Source: a virus
Length of the DNA stretch: 64,000 nt
Direction: 5' to 3' (one strand)
Virus record (IMG/VR): IMGVR_UViG_3300024999_000029
Span: 1-64,000 of that record
Shown here: positions 1-10,000 of the stretch, piece by piece
Numbering within the stretch: position 1 is the first letter of the stretch
How the letters are laid out: each line of letters starts with the position of its first letter
Translations under genes and position numbers: made by a program
Notes under the pieces: generated by a model
Databases searched by the model: none
What the model was told of the DNA's origin: nothing
The model's input: the letters and a program-made list of their open reading frames with translations, nothing else

Positions 1-100
1 ACCATTGACCGTAAAATTGAACTGCTCCTTTGTGCCTACATTTTATACATCTAACATTTTTATTAATTTCATATAATCTAATTTTAGAGTAATTTTTCAT
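1..100 (-). CDS. Partial small zinc-finger-like protein
   Basis: An ATG at 100 follows AAAGGAG at a good distance and opens a frame that runs off the left edge after 33 codons. The visible part contains a CIKC knuckle, as does the next gene upstream in the operon (130-405). The rest of the protein lies outside the window, so no function can be given. Confidence 0.6.
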   Translation of the reverse strand, partial: MKNYSKIRLYEINKNVRCIKCRHKGAVQFYGQW

Positions 101-129
101 AGTAACTCCTTTTAAATAAATTTTGTATT

Positions 130-405
130 TTAAAGCAATTTTCCTTCTGTTACTATTCTAGTAGGCGGAGGAACTGGCTCTTTAGGCACTTGAACATCTA
201 ACTTTATAAAACAATCTACATCAAAAGTATTGCACCCGCATTTGTCGCATTTATTATCTTCAAAGACCATGTTTTCAAAAGTTGAAGTAATGGTATCTTT
301 AGATGAATCTTCTTTCTCTTCAAATTTTGCATTTCTGCATTTTATACAAAATAACTCATAAGCAACCATTTTGGCATTTAATTTAAGTTCTATATTTTTA
401 CTCAT
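130..405 (-). CDS. Small protein with two CxxC knuckles
   Basis: 91 residues with CIKC near residue 20 and CDKCGC near residue 54, the spacing of a one-zinc ribbon. The C-terminus is proline-rich (PKEPVPPPT). AGGAG precedes the ATG. It lies between another CIKC-containing gene at the window edge and an uncharacterised gene. Family not recognised. A structural or nucleic-acid-binding role is possible but only inferred from the knuckles. Confidence 0.7.
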   Translation of the reverse strand: MSKNIELKLNAKMVAYELFCIKCRNAKFEEKEDSSKDTITSTFENMVFEDNKCDKCGCNTFDVDCFIKLDVQVPKEPVPPPTRIVTEGKLL

Positions 406-422
406 ATTTTTCTCCTTTTATT

Positions 423-806
423 TTACATAAACAAAATCCTGTCTTCAAAAATTTCTTTCAGTGTTCTAATCAGCTCTTCATTCTCAATTTCATGAGAATC
501 AGTTATTACTACACTTTTCGGATTTTGTGAAATTAAAACACTAATTAATAAATCATCATAATTTATGTCATTCACTGGAACTATTCCAACATATTCATTC
601 ATGAACTCATCAGTAATATTTTCACCGCTATCATCATAATATCCATACATTCCATTACCACAAACAATAGTCATCATTTCATGTTTTGATTCTTGAATAT
701 TGGTAAGATGTTTAAGTAAGCCAACAAATTCTTGATATTCTTGTTTAATTAATTCAGCATCTTTTTTCTTACTGTATTCTTGAAAATCAATAATCTTTGC
801 ACTCAT
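423..806 (-). CDS. Hypothetical protein
   Basis: 127 residues, acidic, no membrane segment, no motif recognised. The opening MSAKIIDFQEYSKK resembles the start of many short clostridial phage proteins. Its start lies just past the stop of the S4-domain gene and it has only a weak ribosome site, so translation is probably coupled to that gene. Confidence 0.65.
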   Translation of the reverse strand: MSAKIIDFQEYSKKKDAELIKQEYQEFVGLLKHLTNIQESKHEMMTIVCGNGMYGYYDDSGENITDEFMNEYVGIVPVNDINYDDLLISVLISQNPKSVVITDSHEIENEELIRTLKEIFEDRILFM

Positions 807-807
807 A

Positions 808-999
808 TTAAACTACCCATACCCTTCTTTGGTATTCTCCAATTGAAACTATATCGTTTTCTTTTAGTTCCAAATTATAATGTTCATCAAATTTTATAGG
901 AACAGAATTAACATAAATCTTCCCCATACAGACTAATCTTCTAAATTCTGAACGACCATTTAACGCACCATTTTTATGTAAAAACCAGAATAAATCCAT
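808..999 (-). CDS. S4-domain RNA-binding miniprotein
   Basis: 63 residues that consist almost entirely of one S4 fold: an RSEFRRL helix, the turn MGKIYVN, then a basic pocket, LKENDIVSIG and a short final strand. S4 domains bind structured RNA in ribosomal protein S4, RluD-type pseudouridine synthases and tyrosyl-tRNA synthetases. Here the domain stands alone, as in small Firmicute S4 paralogues. AGGAGG is well placed before the ATG. An RNA-binding role is inferred. The partner could be phage or host RNA. Confidence 0.7.
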   Translation of the reverse strand: MDLFWFLHKNGALNGRSEFRRLVCMGKIYVNSVPIKFDEHYNLELKENDIVSIGEYQRRVWVV

Positions 1000-1099
1000 A
1001 TTAACCTCCTAAATTGCTTTAAAACAACGGTTTTATTGAAATTCGTAATCAATATATAGTATATTAATTAATTGTGTTGTCTATATATTGTATGCGATT

Positions 1100-1131
1100 T
1101 AATAGTAGGAGAAATAATCTCCCTACTATTA
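1100..1131 (-). terminator. Stem-loop directly after stop codon
   Basis: An inverted repeat of about 12 bp (AATAGTAGG arms) overlaps the stop codon of the gene at 1129-1515. There is no clear U-run after it, so it may be a weak terminator, a processing site or an mRNA-stability hairpin. Similar post-stop palindromes occur at 15475, 16682 and 26938. Confidence 0.4.
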
Positions 1132-1515
1132 ACTATTTAACTCATTAAACATATTTGTAAGTTCCTCTAGCGACTTATTCTGTAAGCTTTCATCTTGTTT
1201 TGCCGCCATTATCTCCAATATTTTCTGCTTTTGTTCTTTTCTTGCTCTAGCTTTAAGTTTTGAATTTTCTTCTTCTAGCTTAACTTTAACTATATACTTT
1301 ACAATTTCAATTTTTGTATCAAGTTCCTTGTCTTGTTTAGTTCTTGTATCAAGTAAACTTTCTTCTTTTACTTGCTTTAGCTGAGAATTTAGAGATTTAA
1401 AAATTGAATCTAGACTTTCAACTGACAAATCCCACAAATCTTCGGCAGATACTAACCCTTTAAATGGAAACCTCATCTTGCCCCTTACTGCACTTTCAAA
1501 CATATTTTCGCTCAT
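1129..1515 (-). CDS. Conserved phage coiled-coil protein
   Basis: 128 residues. Residues 1-45 (FESAVRGKMRFPFKGLVSAEDLWDLSVESLD) match from memory a family seen beside many Firmicute phage replication genes. Residues 45-115 are charged and helical, probably a coiled coil. It is co-transcribed with the 681-residue gene upstream. Function unknown. Confidence 0.75.
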   Translation of the reverse strand: MSENMFESAVRGKMRFPFKGLVSAEDLWDLSVESLDSIFKSLNSQLKQVKEESLLDTRTKQDKELDTKIEIVKYIVKVKLEEENSKLKARARKEQKQKILEIMAAKQDESLQNKSLEELTNMFNELNS

Positions 1516-1534
1516 CTTATTTTCTCCTTTTATA

Positions 1535-3580
1535 TTATATTTTTATTTTAATTACTCTTTCTGATTGTCCTTTTACCTTAACTAATAGTTCATTTCTTTT
1601 GGTTGATGAAAACCCAAGTCCTGATAGTTGATCCTCAACATCTTTTACTGCCATCTTACCTCCAAGTGCCTCAAATACCCTTCTGTGCTGCATTAAATCT
1701 TCTTTTAAAAACTCATTGTAAAAGCCATTCGGCTGCTCTGGATTAATACAGTTCTTTAGCATAAATAAATAATGTCTATGCCCAATATTATCTTGCTCAT
1801 CCCAATAATTTGGCGAATAACAAACAACTGATACTGGAACAAATTGATTTGTTTTCAAATTCCATACTTCTTTTGATGATACATTTGATGGCAGTTTTTC
1901 TTTGATGGTAAATCCTATGTTTTTATCAAACGTAACTTCTGCAGCTTGAACCTTTTCATTATTTTTTAATTCTTTATTGTATTTAAAAGAATATATCTGA
2001 CCATCAAATTCAATTTCAGCCTTAAATCCACTTTTCCCACCTCTATGTGTATAATTGTGAACAAAAAATTTATAAGTACCTTCTTGCATTTTATTTTTAT
2101 CCGTCCAAGTAATATTCTCAACGGCAGGTTTATTTCTTGTCGGATTGATTATATCAATATCTAATTGTCCAGTAGTATATCGGTTAATTTTATTACTATA
2201 ACAAATCTCATTACCACGAGGTTCAATACAGTGAGCGTCTAAATCATTGCCGTCATATTCATTATCATTCCATTGTATTGAAAATCTCAACACTCCTTCT
2301 ACGTTACCACCTGCGGATTTAACATTTTCTTTCATTGAACTATCAGTTATGTTTCCAGAATAAGCCCAACTAAATCCATTGTTCCATTTAAACATAGTCT
2401 TACTATCTTTATTTTCTGGAGCTATTAACGATACCATATTGCTAGAGTGTTTATTATCTAAGAATGCTTCAATTTCTTTTGTTGTTGGTAATACATTTTT
2501 TACAAAATCGTCTATTGAAATTTCCTCAACCTTAGAAAACTTTTTAGGATTAGTTGCAATTTCACTAGACATTTCTTCAAATATGTCTGACCCGCTTATT
2601 CTTTTTGCAGAATCTTTGTTTGAGAACAATATATTGTTTACGGTTATATCATCCAATGTTGCATATCTTCTGTTCAAGGACTCCATATAGCCAAGTTCTT
2701 CTATTGTTTTTTTAGCGTCTTCAAGCATTTTCTTAGTATAGATTGCTTTAGGTCTTTTATAATTTTCAGGAGCGACTATTGCCTCATACTTTCTTACTGC
2801 TGTATCCAAATCCATACCTTCGCTTATATTAATAAGCAATGTTCCTATACTGTGATTTTTTATTCTTCCAATAGCACCACCAACTTTCACAGATTGTTCC
2901 CAAGTATAATTTTCTTTTTCTTTTGTTGTCTGCAACTTATCGTATTCTTTCTTATATATTAGAAATTCAATTAATACTACTTTCCATTCTTCGCCTTTAT
3001 ATAGAGAATTTTGAGATATTAGCTCCAATACAGTTAGTAAACTTTCTTCGGTTATTTCATCTAGAGATCTTTTAAATACGTTTCTTGTATCCCTATAAGT
3101 GCCTTTAATATCTCCTTCTGACTTACCACTTTTGTCAACAAATTTGTCTGGCAATTCTAAATAAAAGTGCTGCCATTCAGTTACTTTTCCATTTTCTAAT
3201 TCTTCAAAATTTCTATCAGTGCCTATCTTTTTAAATTTGCTTATCCAAACATCTGAAACAGCTTTTGACTTTACGTATTCAGATAGAGCATTAATAACTG
3301 GCTGAAATGTTGTGCTACCAGTTTCAAAATCCCAGATAGTTTTTATTTCGTTATCCTTAATAATAACTGCATTTCCAATGTTCTTTACGAAATGCCTACA
3401 ACAACTACAATCATGCTCTCTTCTTTCTCTGTAAATTTCGTTAGTTCCTTCTGGGTAACTATCTAAATACAGATTCCACATCTCGTCTTTGTCTAAATTT
3501 ACCTCAAATAAGCGACTTGCATCTTTTGATATCTGATTGAAGTTTTCTTGTAGTAGATTCTTAAATTCCTTAAATTCCAT
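1535..3580 (-). CDS. Large phage protein with DUF2135-like beta domain
   Basis: 681 residues with no signal peptide. Residues 1-300 are mixed helix and include CSCC near residue 58. Residues about 405-540 form a beta-sandwich resembling DUF2135/Yfa[49 protein letters not shown]. The remaining C-terminal part is unassigned. The family is known in large phages but its function is not. The start is set by AGGAG before ATG. It precedes the coiled-coil gene in the operon. Confidence 0.75.
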   Translation of the reverse strand: MEFKEFKNLLQENFNQISKDASRLFEVNLDKDEMWNLYLDSYPEGTNEIYRERREHDCSCCRHFVKNIGNAVIIKDNEIKTIWDFETGSTTFQPVINALSEYVKSKAVSDVWISKFKKIGTDRNFEELENGKVTEWQHFYLELPDKFVDKSGKSEGDIKGTYRDTRNVFKRSLDEITEESLLTVLELISQNSLYKGEEWKVVLIEFLIYKKEYDKLQTTKEKENYTWEQSVKVGGAIGRIKNHSIGTLLINISEGMDLDTAVRKYEAIVAPENYKRPKAIYTKKMLEDAKKTIEELGYMESLNRRYATLDDITVNNILFSNKDSAKRISGSDIFEEMSSEIATNPKKFSKVEEISIDDFVKNVLPTTKEIEAFLDNKHSSNMVSLIAPENKDSKTMFKWNNGFSWAYSGNITDSSMKENVKSAGGNVEGVLRFSIQWNDNEYDGNDLDAHCIEPRGNEICYSNKINRYTTGQLDIDIINPTRNKPAVENITWTDKNKMQEGTYKFFVHNYTHRGGKSGFKAEIEFDGQIYSFKYNKELKNNEKVQAAEVTFDKNIGFTIKEKLPSNVSSKEVWNLKTNQFVPVSVVCYSPNYWDEQDNIGHRHYLFMLKNCINPEQPNGFYNEFLKEDLMQHRRVFEALGGKMAVKDVEDQLSGLGFSSTKRNELLVKVKGQSERVIKIKI

Positions 3581-3635
3581 TTCGCACTCTCCTTTTTATA
3601 TTTTAGTTATATTTTAATAAAAAATACCTTTTATA

Positions 3636-3860
3636 TTATATTTCACATTCTTTTAATTTCTTTTCAGCTTCTTCTTTTGTATTAAATTTCCACTGCTCTA
3701 TAAATTCAATAGGCTTAAACCATTTATCTATGTTATCTTCTACGTTTTGAAAATGAATACATGTAGTGCCATCAATATTTTCTATGTCTATTATTTCGAC
3801 TTCAATCGCTCTCGTATTTGAAGTATATGCAATCGTAAAAAATCTATCTCCAATATTCAT
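3636..3860 (-). CDS. Hypothetical protein
   Basis: 74 residues with alternating strands (RFFTIAYTS, VEIIDIEN, TCIHFQNVED), suggesting a small beta-barrel or SH3-like fold. AGGAGG precedes the ATG. No family recognised. Confidence 0.6.
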   Translation of the reverse strand: MNIGDRFFTIAYTSNTRAIEVEIIDIENIDGTTCIHFQNVEDNIDKWFKPIEFIEQWKFNTKEEAEKKLKECEI

Positions 3861-3902
3861 TTCTAAATCTCCTCCTAAATCTAATTGAAATATACTTTTT
3901 AT

Positions 3903-4058
3903 CTAAACTTCAATCTTATTATCCATACAATATTTCACACATCTTAATATGTAATGAGCATATTCTTCATTCCATATTACTCCAATATTCTCTTCACAAA
4001 GTTCTTTTGTCCAGAGATAAGATATTTTATCATTGCGTACTTCAATCGGTTTTAACAT
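3903..4058 (-). CDS. Small hypothetical protein
   Basis: 51 residues, starting MLKPIEVRND and ending NKIEV. AAAAAGGAG precedes the ATG. The codons look like those of its neighbours. Function unknown. Confidence 0.55.
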   Translation of the reverse strand: MLKPIEVRNDKISYLWTKELCEENIGVIWNEEYAHYILRCVKYCMDNKIEV

Positions 4059-4077
4059 ATTGACTCCTTTTTATATT

Positions 4078-4398
4078 TTAATCAATCTTCTGACCACAGT
4101 GCTTACATAATTTTAATTCTTCAGCACATTTATCACAAAGAATATCTACACAAGTGCTACCAAATGTCTTTTCTTCATCACAGTTTGCACATTCTACTGT
4201 GGTCATAGCTGCACCACCAAATCTAGACATTACATAATTACAATATTTGCACAGATGTTTCTCTTTGAGTCTTATTTTCTTTTCTGGATCTGAATAATAT
4301 AACAAGAGTTTCTTTGTCATTTCATCAATGTGAGATTTGTTTCTAAATTTGGTATTAAGTTTATGGCTTTCGTCCAAATTCATTTTTCTAACTTCCAT
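4078..4398 (-). CDS. Multi-knuckle zinc protein
   Basis: 106 residues. After a basic helical N-terminus there are four cysteine pairs in the C-terminal 60 residues (CKYC, CANC, CDKC, CKHC), enough for two zinc ribbons. This type is frequent among small phage proteins of unknown role. AGGAG precedes the ATG. Confidence 0.7.
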   Translation of the reverse strand: MEVRKMNLDESHKLNTKFRNKSHIDEMTKKLLLYYSDPEKKIRLKEKHLCKYCNYVMSRFGGAAMTTVECANCDEEKTFGSTCVDILCDKCAEELKLCKHCGQKID

Positions 4399-4410
4399 AC
4401 TATTCTCCTT

Positions 4411-4512
4411 TTATATTTTATATTTTATTTCAAAATCTTCTATTTCTGTAACTTCATCTATATCATCAATTTCCATATCCCCATTAAGGCTTTCGTTAAT
4501 CCAAACTGTCAT
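4411..4512 (-). CDS. Possible acidic micro-protein
   Basis: 33 codons, MTVWINESLNGDMEID then a run of acidic residues. The nearest AGGAG lies about 14 bases upstream and serves equally a three-codon ORF in another frame. Composition looks protein-like, but the evidence for translation is weak. Confidence 0.35.
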   Translation of the reverse strand: MTVWINESLNGDMEIDDIDEVTEIEDFEIKYKI

Positions 4513-4552
4513 TTCTTCATATTATTCTCCTTTCGATAAATGCCAAATTTTA

Positions 4553-4712
4553 TTAAGCTATACAAATACTACAAGCACAACCAAAACATTCTTTTTCTCC
4601 ATCAGATTCTTCACATTCATCCATATCATGTTCCATTTGCTTTGTAAGTTTTTTAACTGCATATCCATTTTCCCCTAAGTAATTTAATTGCTTCATCTAT
4701 CTTATCTTCCAT
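4553..4712 (-). pseudogene. Frameshifted cysteine-rich small protein
   Basis: A strong AAGGAGGG serves ATG at 4712, opening MEDKIDEAIKLL and stopping at 4653. The next frame continues as GENGYAVKKLTKQMEHDMDE and ends in CFGCACSICIA with stop at 4553. Joined by a one-base shift the two halves make a coherent protein with a CxxCxCxxC tail. Alternatively the second frame starts at its own ATG at 4696 (47 residues). It may be a mutation, a sequencing indel or an overlapping gene. Confidence 0.55.
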
Positions 4713-4773
4713 AAGCCCTCCTTAAAATACCATTTTTATTGAAATATTTATCCAAAGTTTTCCTTCCTCATTA

Positions 4774-4802
4774 AATATACCATTGCTTAATTCGATTGTC
4801 AA
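4774..4802 (-). promoter_or_regulatory. SigA-type promoter
   Basis: On the minus strand TTGACA (4797-4802), 17 bases, then TATATT (4774-4779). It lies after the RecD-like helicase stop and would transcribe the small genes from 4.7 kb leftward. The recurrent motif CTAAAATATAAAA lies just upstream of the -35, where an UP element would be. Confidence 0.75.
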
Positions 4803-4823
4803 TATATTTTATATTTTAGATTA

Positions 4824-7085
4824 TTAAATTTTTAGTAATTCGTTTAAAAATGTATCTCTATTAAAATTAGCTTTTAATTTGATTGCTCTGTTAACAGTAT
4901 TTATACTTCCAATGTGATAACATTTTTCTTTTGCTCTGGTTTGCCCAACATATATTAGATTAGAGTTTAACATAAACGTATGAGCTTTTGGAGTTAATAA
5001 TATAACTACTTTTGCCTGACCTCCTTGTGATTTATGAGTTGATATTGAATAAGCTAATTTCAATTGCGCCGCCATGTACTTATCGTAGATTATTTGCTTA
5101 TCATCAAAGTCTATTATCATATTAGTTTTGTTTATTCTTACTATCCTACCAATTTCACCATTAGGAACAAAAGTTTCATTATCCTCCGAGTCATCTAAAA
5201 AGCCATCCGTATACAGCGGAGCTTTGTAATTATTAACGGTTTGTATTACTAAATCATTTACATAGTAAGAAGTATCTCCTATTTTTAATCCATCTCCATA
5301 ACAGCTTGGGTTCGCTATTTTTTGTAACCTCAAATTTAATTCAACAGTTCCATAGTCACCTTTATTGTAAGATGACAGAACAAGTATATCTTCTGGTTTA
5401 TATCCTTTAGTTAATAGTTTTTTATATAATGAAATAGTATTATACACTAACTTTTCTTGATCAGATGGAATGAATATATATCCTTTATCATCTCCAAAAA
5501 ATGTTACGCCTTTTATGTCATTTGTCAAAAATTCCTCACTAAATCTAGTCTTAGTTGCTACGGTCATTAATCCGCCAGCTCCATATCTAAAAACCTGTGT
5601 TAAAGTGGTTATAGGTATCAATCCTGAATTAACTAAGTCGTGTAACACATTTCCTGCACTTACAGATGGAATTTGAGCAGAGTCACCAATTATCAATATT
5701 TTTGTTGTTTGAAAATTAATTGCTTCTAACACTTTCTTCATAATAAAAATATCTACCATTGAAAACTCATCAATTATTAAAACATCACAAAATAATTTAT
5801 CATTTTCATTATAACCCCACTCATTAGGAGGCATATATCCTAAACCTCTATGAATAGTTGACGCTATTTCATTTGTAAATCCAGATAATACTTTACTAGC
5901 TCTGCCAGTAGGCGCAAATAATTTAAACGACTTTTTATTATCTCTTAGCATTCTAATAATTGAATTTGTTGTTTGCGATTTTCCGCAACCTGCAAAGCCA
6001 TTTAAAATTGAAATATTATATTTACATATATTCTTTAAAGCGTCTGTCTGTTGATCGGTTAGTGTGATATTATCCACGGTTTTATACTTTTCAACATCAA
6101 ATTCCCATTTGGTATTATATCCTAAGCCATCTTTAATTCTCATTGATATATAAAATTCTGTATCATAGGTGTTTTTAAGGGCTACATCTTTAGTTTTATT
6201 ATCTAAATATATATCTTTATCATTTTTTATAATATCAACAAAATGTGATATGCAAGCTATGGCTAGTTTTTCGCATTGTTTCTTTAACTTAACGGCACTC
6301 ATCTTTGTATGACCGCCTTCGGTTTCATTTTCTTCTAATAAATACATAATACACGCTTTGCATCTTTGTGCTGACGTTTTTAAATCATATCCAAAATCTA
6401 TTATAGGTTTTATGTTTTTTGATATATTGTCTTTTGAAGTTTTATCCACGTCTAACAATATACTATCAGCAGTTTTAAATCCTATTCTCGACAATCCACA
6501 CAAACACTTATAAGGATTATCTCTTAATTCTTTTTTTATCTTTGGTATTGATAGATATTTTTCAAACAACTTTTTTAAAACTGAAATAGAAATCATACCT
6601 TGATATTCGTCCACCAGTTCAACTAGCCCAAAGTTCTCAATTATCTTGTTTTTTATAATATTAAATGTATATTCTTTAATATTATAAGTTTTACTTAAAT
6701 CAATATCGTCTAATCTATTGTTGATTACCCTATCAACTATATCAGGATAGGCTTCTAAAAGCGTATTAACCTGATTTGATGTAAGTATTTCAGACAAAAA
6801 TATCTTCATTGATTGAGAATCCCTTGGTTTTTCACGCTTAATATTAATTACTTTATATTGATAACCATAACCTTGCTTACTCATTTGTTCTTCAGCTTTA
6901 ACAAGATATTCAATATCATATCCTAAATCAAACATATCACCTAAAATAGTTGTGTTTTGATATTTATTTGGTTTAATTTCGGGATACTTATTAAAATCTA
7001 CATCTACACTATATATCTTATAATCAGGACTATTAAACGTCTGAAATTTAGGTGTGCATATAAATTCTTTTATATTTTCTGTCAT
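4824..7085 (-). CDS. RecD2-like SF1B DNA helicase
   Basis: 753 residues. A helix-hairpin-helix-like segment near residues 195-215 (NPYKCLCGLSRIGFKTAD) resembles the N-terminus of RecD2. Walker A is GFAGCGKS near 363, Walker B is LIIDEFSMVD near 435, and a motif V/VI region is STHKSQGGQ near 685. SF1B enzymes move 5'-3' and unwind duplex DNA. The start chosen is the ATG that follows TGGGAGG and overlaps the polymerase stop as TAATG, so translation is coupled. An upstream in-frame ATG at 7100 would place the ribosome site inside the gene. Likely replicative or recombination helicase for this element. Confidence 0.9.
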   Translation of the reverse strand: MTENIKEFICTPKFQTFNSPDYKIYSVDVDFNKYPEIKPNKYQNTTILGDMFDLGYDIEYLVKAEEQMSKQGYGYQYKVINIKREKPRDSQSMKIFLSEILTSNQVNTLLEAYPDIVDRVINNRLDDIDLSKTYNIKEYTFNIIKNKIIENFGLVELVDEYQGMISISVLKKLFEKYLSIPKIKKELRDNPYKCLCGLSRIGFKTADSILLDVDKTSKDNISKNIKPIIDFGYDLKTSAQRCKACIMYLLEENETEGGHTKMSAVKLKKQCEKLAIACISHFVDIIKNDKDIYLDNKTKDVALKNTYDTEFYISMRIKDGLGYNTKWEFDVEKYKTVDNITLTDQQTDALKNICKYNISILNGFAGCGKSQTTNSIIRMLRDNKKSFKLFAPTGRASKVLSGFTNEIASTIHRGLGYMPPNEWGYNENDKLFCDVLIIDEFSMVDIFIMKKVLEAINFQTTKILIIGDSAQIPSVSAGNVLHDLVNSGLIPITTLTQVFRYGAGGLMTVATKTRFSEEFLTNDIKGVTFFGDDKGYIFIPSDQEKLVYNTISLYKKLLTKGYKPEDILVLSSYNKGDYGTVELNLRLQKIANPSCYGDGLKIGDTSYYVNDLVIQTVNNYKAPLYTDGFLDDSEDNETFVPNGEIGRIVRINKTNMIIDFDDKQIIYDKYMAAQLKLAYSISTHKSQGGQAKVVILLTPKAHTFMLNSNLIYVGQTRAKEKCYHIGSINTVNRAIKLKANFNRDTFLNELLKI

Positions 7086-10000
7086 TAAAATACCTCCCAA
7101 TCATTTAGTATGTCTTCGAGTTCGTCTGTTTTTCTCCATACTCCACCGACACATTTAGTCTTAAATTGTTGTTTAAAATTATTTACTTTAAGCACATCGT
7201 ATAGTTTAAATGGATTCTCCACGAACAATTGTGGTTCTTTAACTTTAGTTTTTAAATCCTCTCCAGTTTTTATATTTCTTAAAGTTACGTATGGCTTTCT
7301 TTTATCATTATAGGTTTTATATTCTATAACAATATGAAATTTTTCATGTACTTCAGGGTTCATATAAATAACATACTCTAAATAATCCATTTCAAATTTA
7401 ACTTGTTCTTTAACCGACATTGATTTATCTTCTAGTTTAGAAGTTGACATACTAATTAATCCTATTGTATCTAATTCTTTATATAAAGCGTCAGTTTCTT
7501 TGTTGCTATATTTTTTAATTAATGCTTCTGTTAGATTGTATTTGGTTAATTCTACCTTTTTAATCTGTTTCCTGCCGTTAAAACTATTGAATATATCTAT
7601 GTATTGTAATAATTTCTTATTTTTACCATACTTTTTAAAGAAATTTAACCCAGTTAGTATTTTAAGTTGTCTGGCATCTACTGAAGTTTTTATATTGATG
7701 TCCATAAGTAATTCAGTGAAACTATTATATTTATTATCTCTGAGTGCATATAATTCATGAGCTATATTCATATTGCAATATTTTATACTTTTTATGCCTT
7801 TGTAAATTGTATTTGTATTTTTATTAAAGGTGTATTCATCTATTGATTCACCGAACTCAATTGATTTAATAGTGATACCCTTTTCTTTTGCTAACTCAGT
7901 ACCCATTTGTATATCTTCTTTGTTTGCAGCGTTGTTTAGGTAAGCAGTAATAAACTCAATAGGATAATAAGTTCTCAATCTGACGCAAGCATATCCATCC
8001 ATACTATATCCAGTGCTATGATTATACCCGAATTGATACTCACTTGAATCAGATATAATTTGGATAAACGCCTTTGCTTCTTCTTCTGCAATCTCTCTTG
8101 GTTTTTTAGAAATATTACAGTACCCTTCAAGTATTTTAGGTAATTGTAAGTTTAATAACTCTAAGTCCTTTTTACCAATTGCACGTCTAGTGGTATCAGC
8201 CAAAGAACCATTAAATCCACATATTTCAGTCAAAAATTTAATTGTATCCTCTTGATAAACCAAAAAACCATTATTTTGAACTAGCAATTCATTAATTTCT
8301 GATGATGGATTCTGATTAAATTCTCTAGCTATAAGTTTGTCTCTATAGCTTTTTCCCGAAGGTCTTAAACTTGCATTAACTAATGACATATCATTAATTT
8401 TTCTCGGTTTAAATTCTTTTAATAACGCAAATGCAAAATCCCCTTCAAATTGAAAAACTCCAATTTTAGATTTAATCATATCGTCCCATACATTTTTATC
8501 TTCCCAATCAATTTCATGTGATTTAAGGTAATGTGAATTTATATATTTATAAGTATCTTTCATTATTCCAACAGTTTTTAACCCTAATATATCAAACTTA
8601 ACATAATTTAAAGAGTCTACAGCTTTCATTGCACATGTTGATACAGGGAAGCTTTCATCACCCCCACTATAAAACACTCCTAAGTTATCTTGTAGTGTAA
8701 TAGGAGAACCTATCATACCACTAGGATGATGTCCTTTTGATATTATTGTACCTTTTAGCCCATCAAAATAATAAAACAAGTCTTGATTGTTATTTTTTAA
8801 ATCTATAAAACTTTGATATAATTTATTAGCTCTTGTAATTGCTTTAGGGTTTCTGATTTGATTTACATATATATCATGATTATCAAAATCAACTGTTGTT
8901 TTTTCTAAGTTTAATTCATCTATATTAACTTCTGATTGGATTATCTCGTTATACTCATTGAATATTTTTTCATATTGGTCTTTAATAATAGCTACTTCAT
9001 CTAAGTTTGCATAATCCAACCCTTTAGTTAAAACATCAATTGTACCTCTATCTTGCAATGTTCCAAATTGTGCTATATAAGATGTTTTAGATGCTCCGAA
9101 TTTATTAATTATAAACTCATAAACTTTAGCCCTATCATTTGGAGCAAAATCAATATCTATATCAGCAAGACTAACTCTATCAGCGTTACAAAATCTTGAA
9201 AATACAGTATCCCACTTTATAGGATCAACATCAATAATATCTAATATATAAGCTATTGTGCTACCGCCAACCGAACCTCTACAAAACCCATAGGGAATAT
9301 TATTTGCATTACAATAGTCAACTAACTCAGACATGAATAATAAGAAACTTTCCATGCCCTGAGTTTTAAAAGCCGTGAACTCTTCTTTTATATGCTTTTT
9401 ATATTTAGGATTATTATCAATAATTTTTTTATTTATTTTATCTTGATATTTTTGCGTTATTTTATTTTTAAATAGCACAGAAACATCCTTACCATAAAGA
9501 TTAGGATATTTAAATGTTTTGTCAAGATTAAAATCTTCTACTAAATCTGCGAATTTATTTGTATTTTCAATAGCTTCTAAATATACTTCTTTAGGCAATT
9601 CATTTTGAATTTCAAACATATTAATTAATTCATCTAATGTTTTCCATGTTAAATCAAAATCTTCTTCGTAAGCGTTTTCACTTTCATTTATACCATCTTC
9701 TGTTTTTTTATTTGAATAATCACTATTTTTAGATTTTTGCAAAATTTTTCTACACGCTGCTTTATATTCATTTGATGAATGAGTATCTGTCCCTGCTATA
9801 AGTGGAATATTATATTCTTTGCTCCAATCCCATAATAATTTATTATAATCTTTTTGATCCTTATAATTATGGTATTGAATTTCTAAAAAACATCTATTAT
9901 TATTTTTAGCCAACCAGTTTAACAACATCTGAACATAACTATCATCATCATTTCTCTTTTTCCATAACATAGAAGCTAGACACGCTGTAGTGACTAGGAT

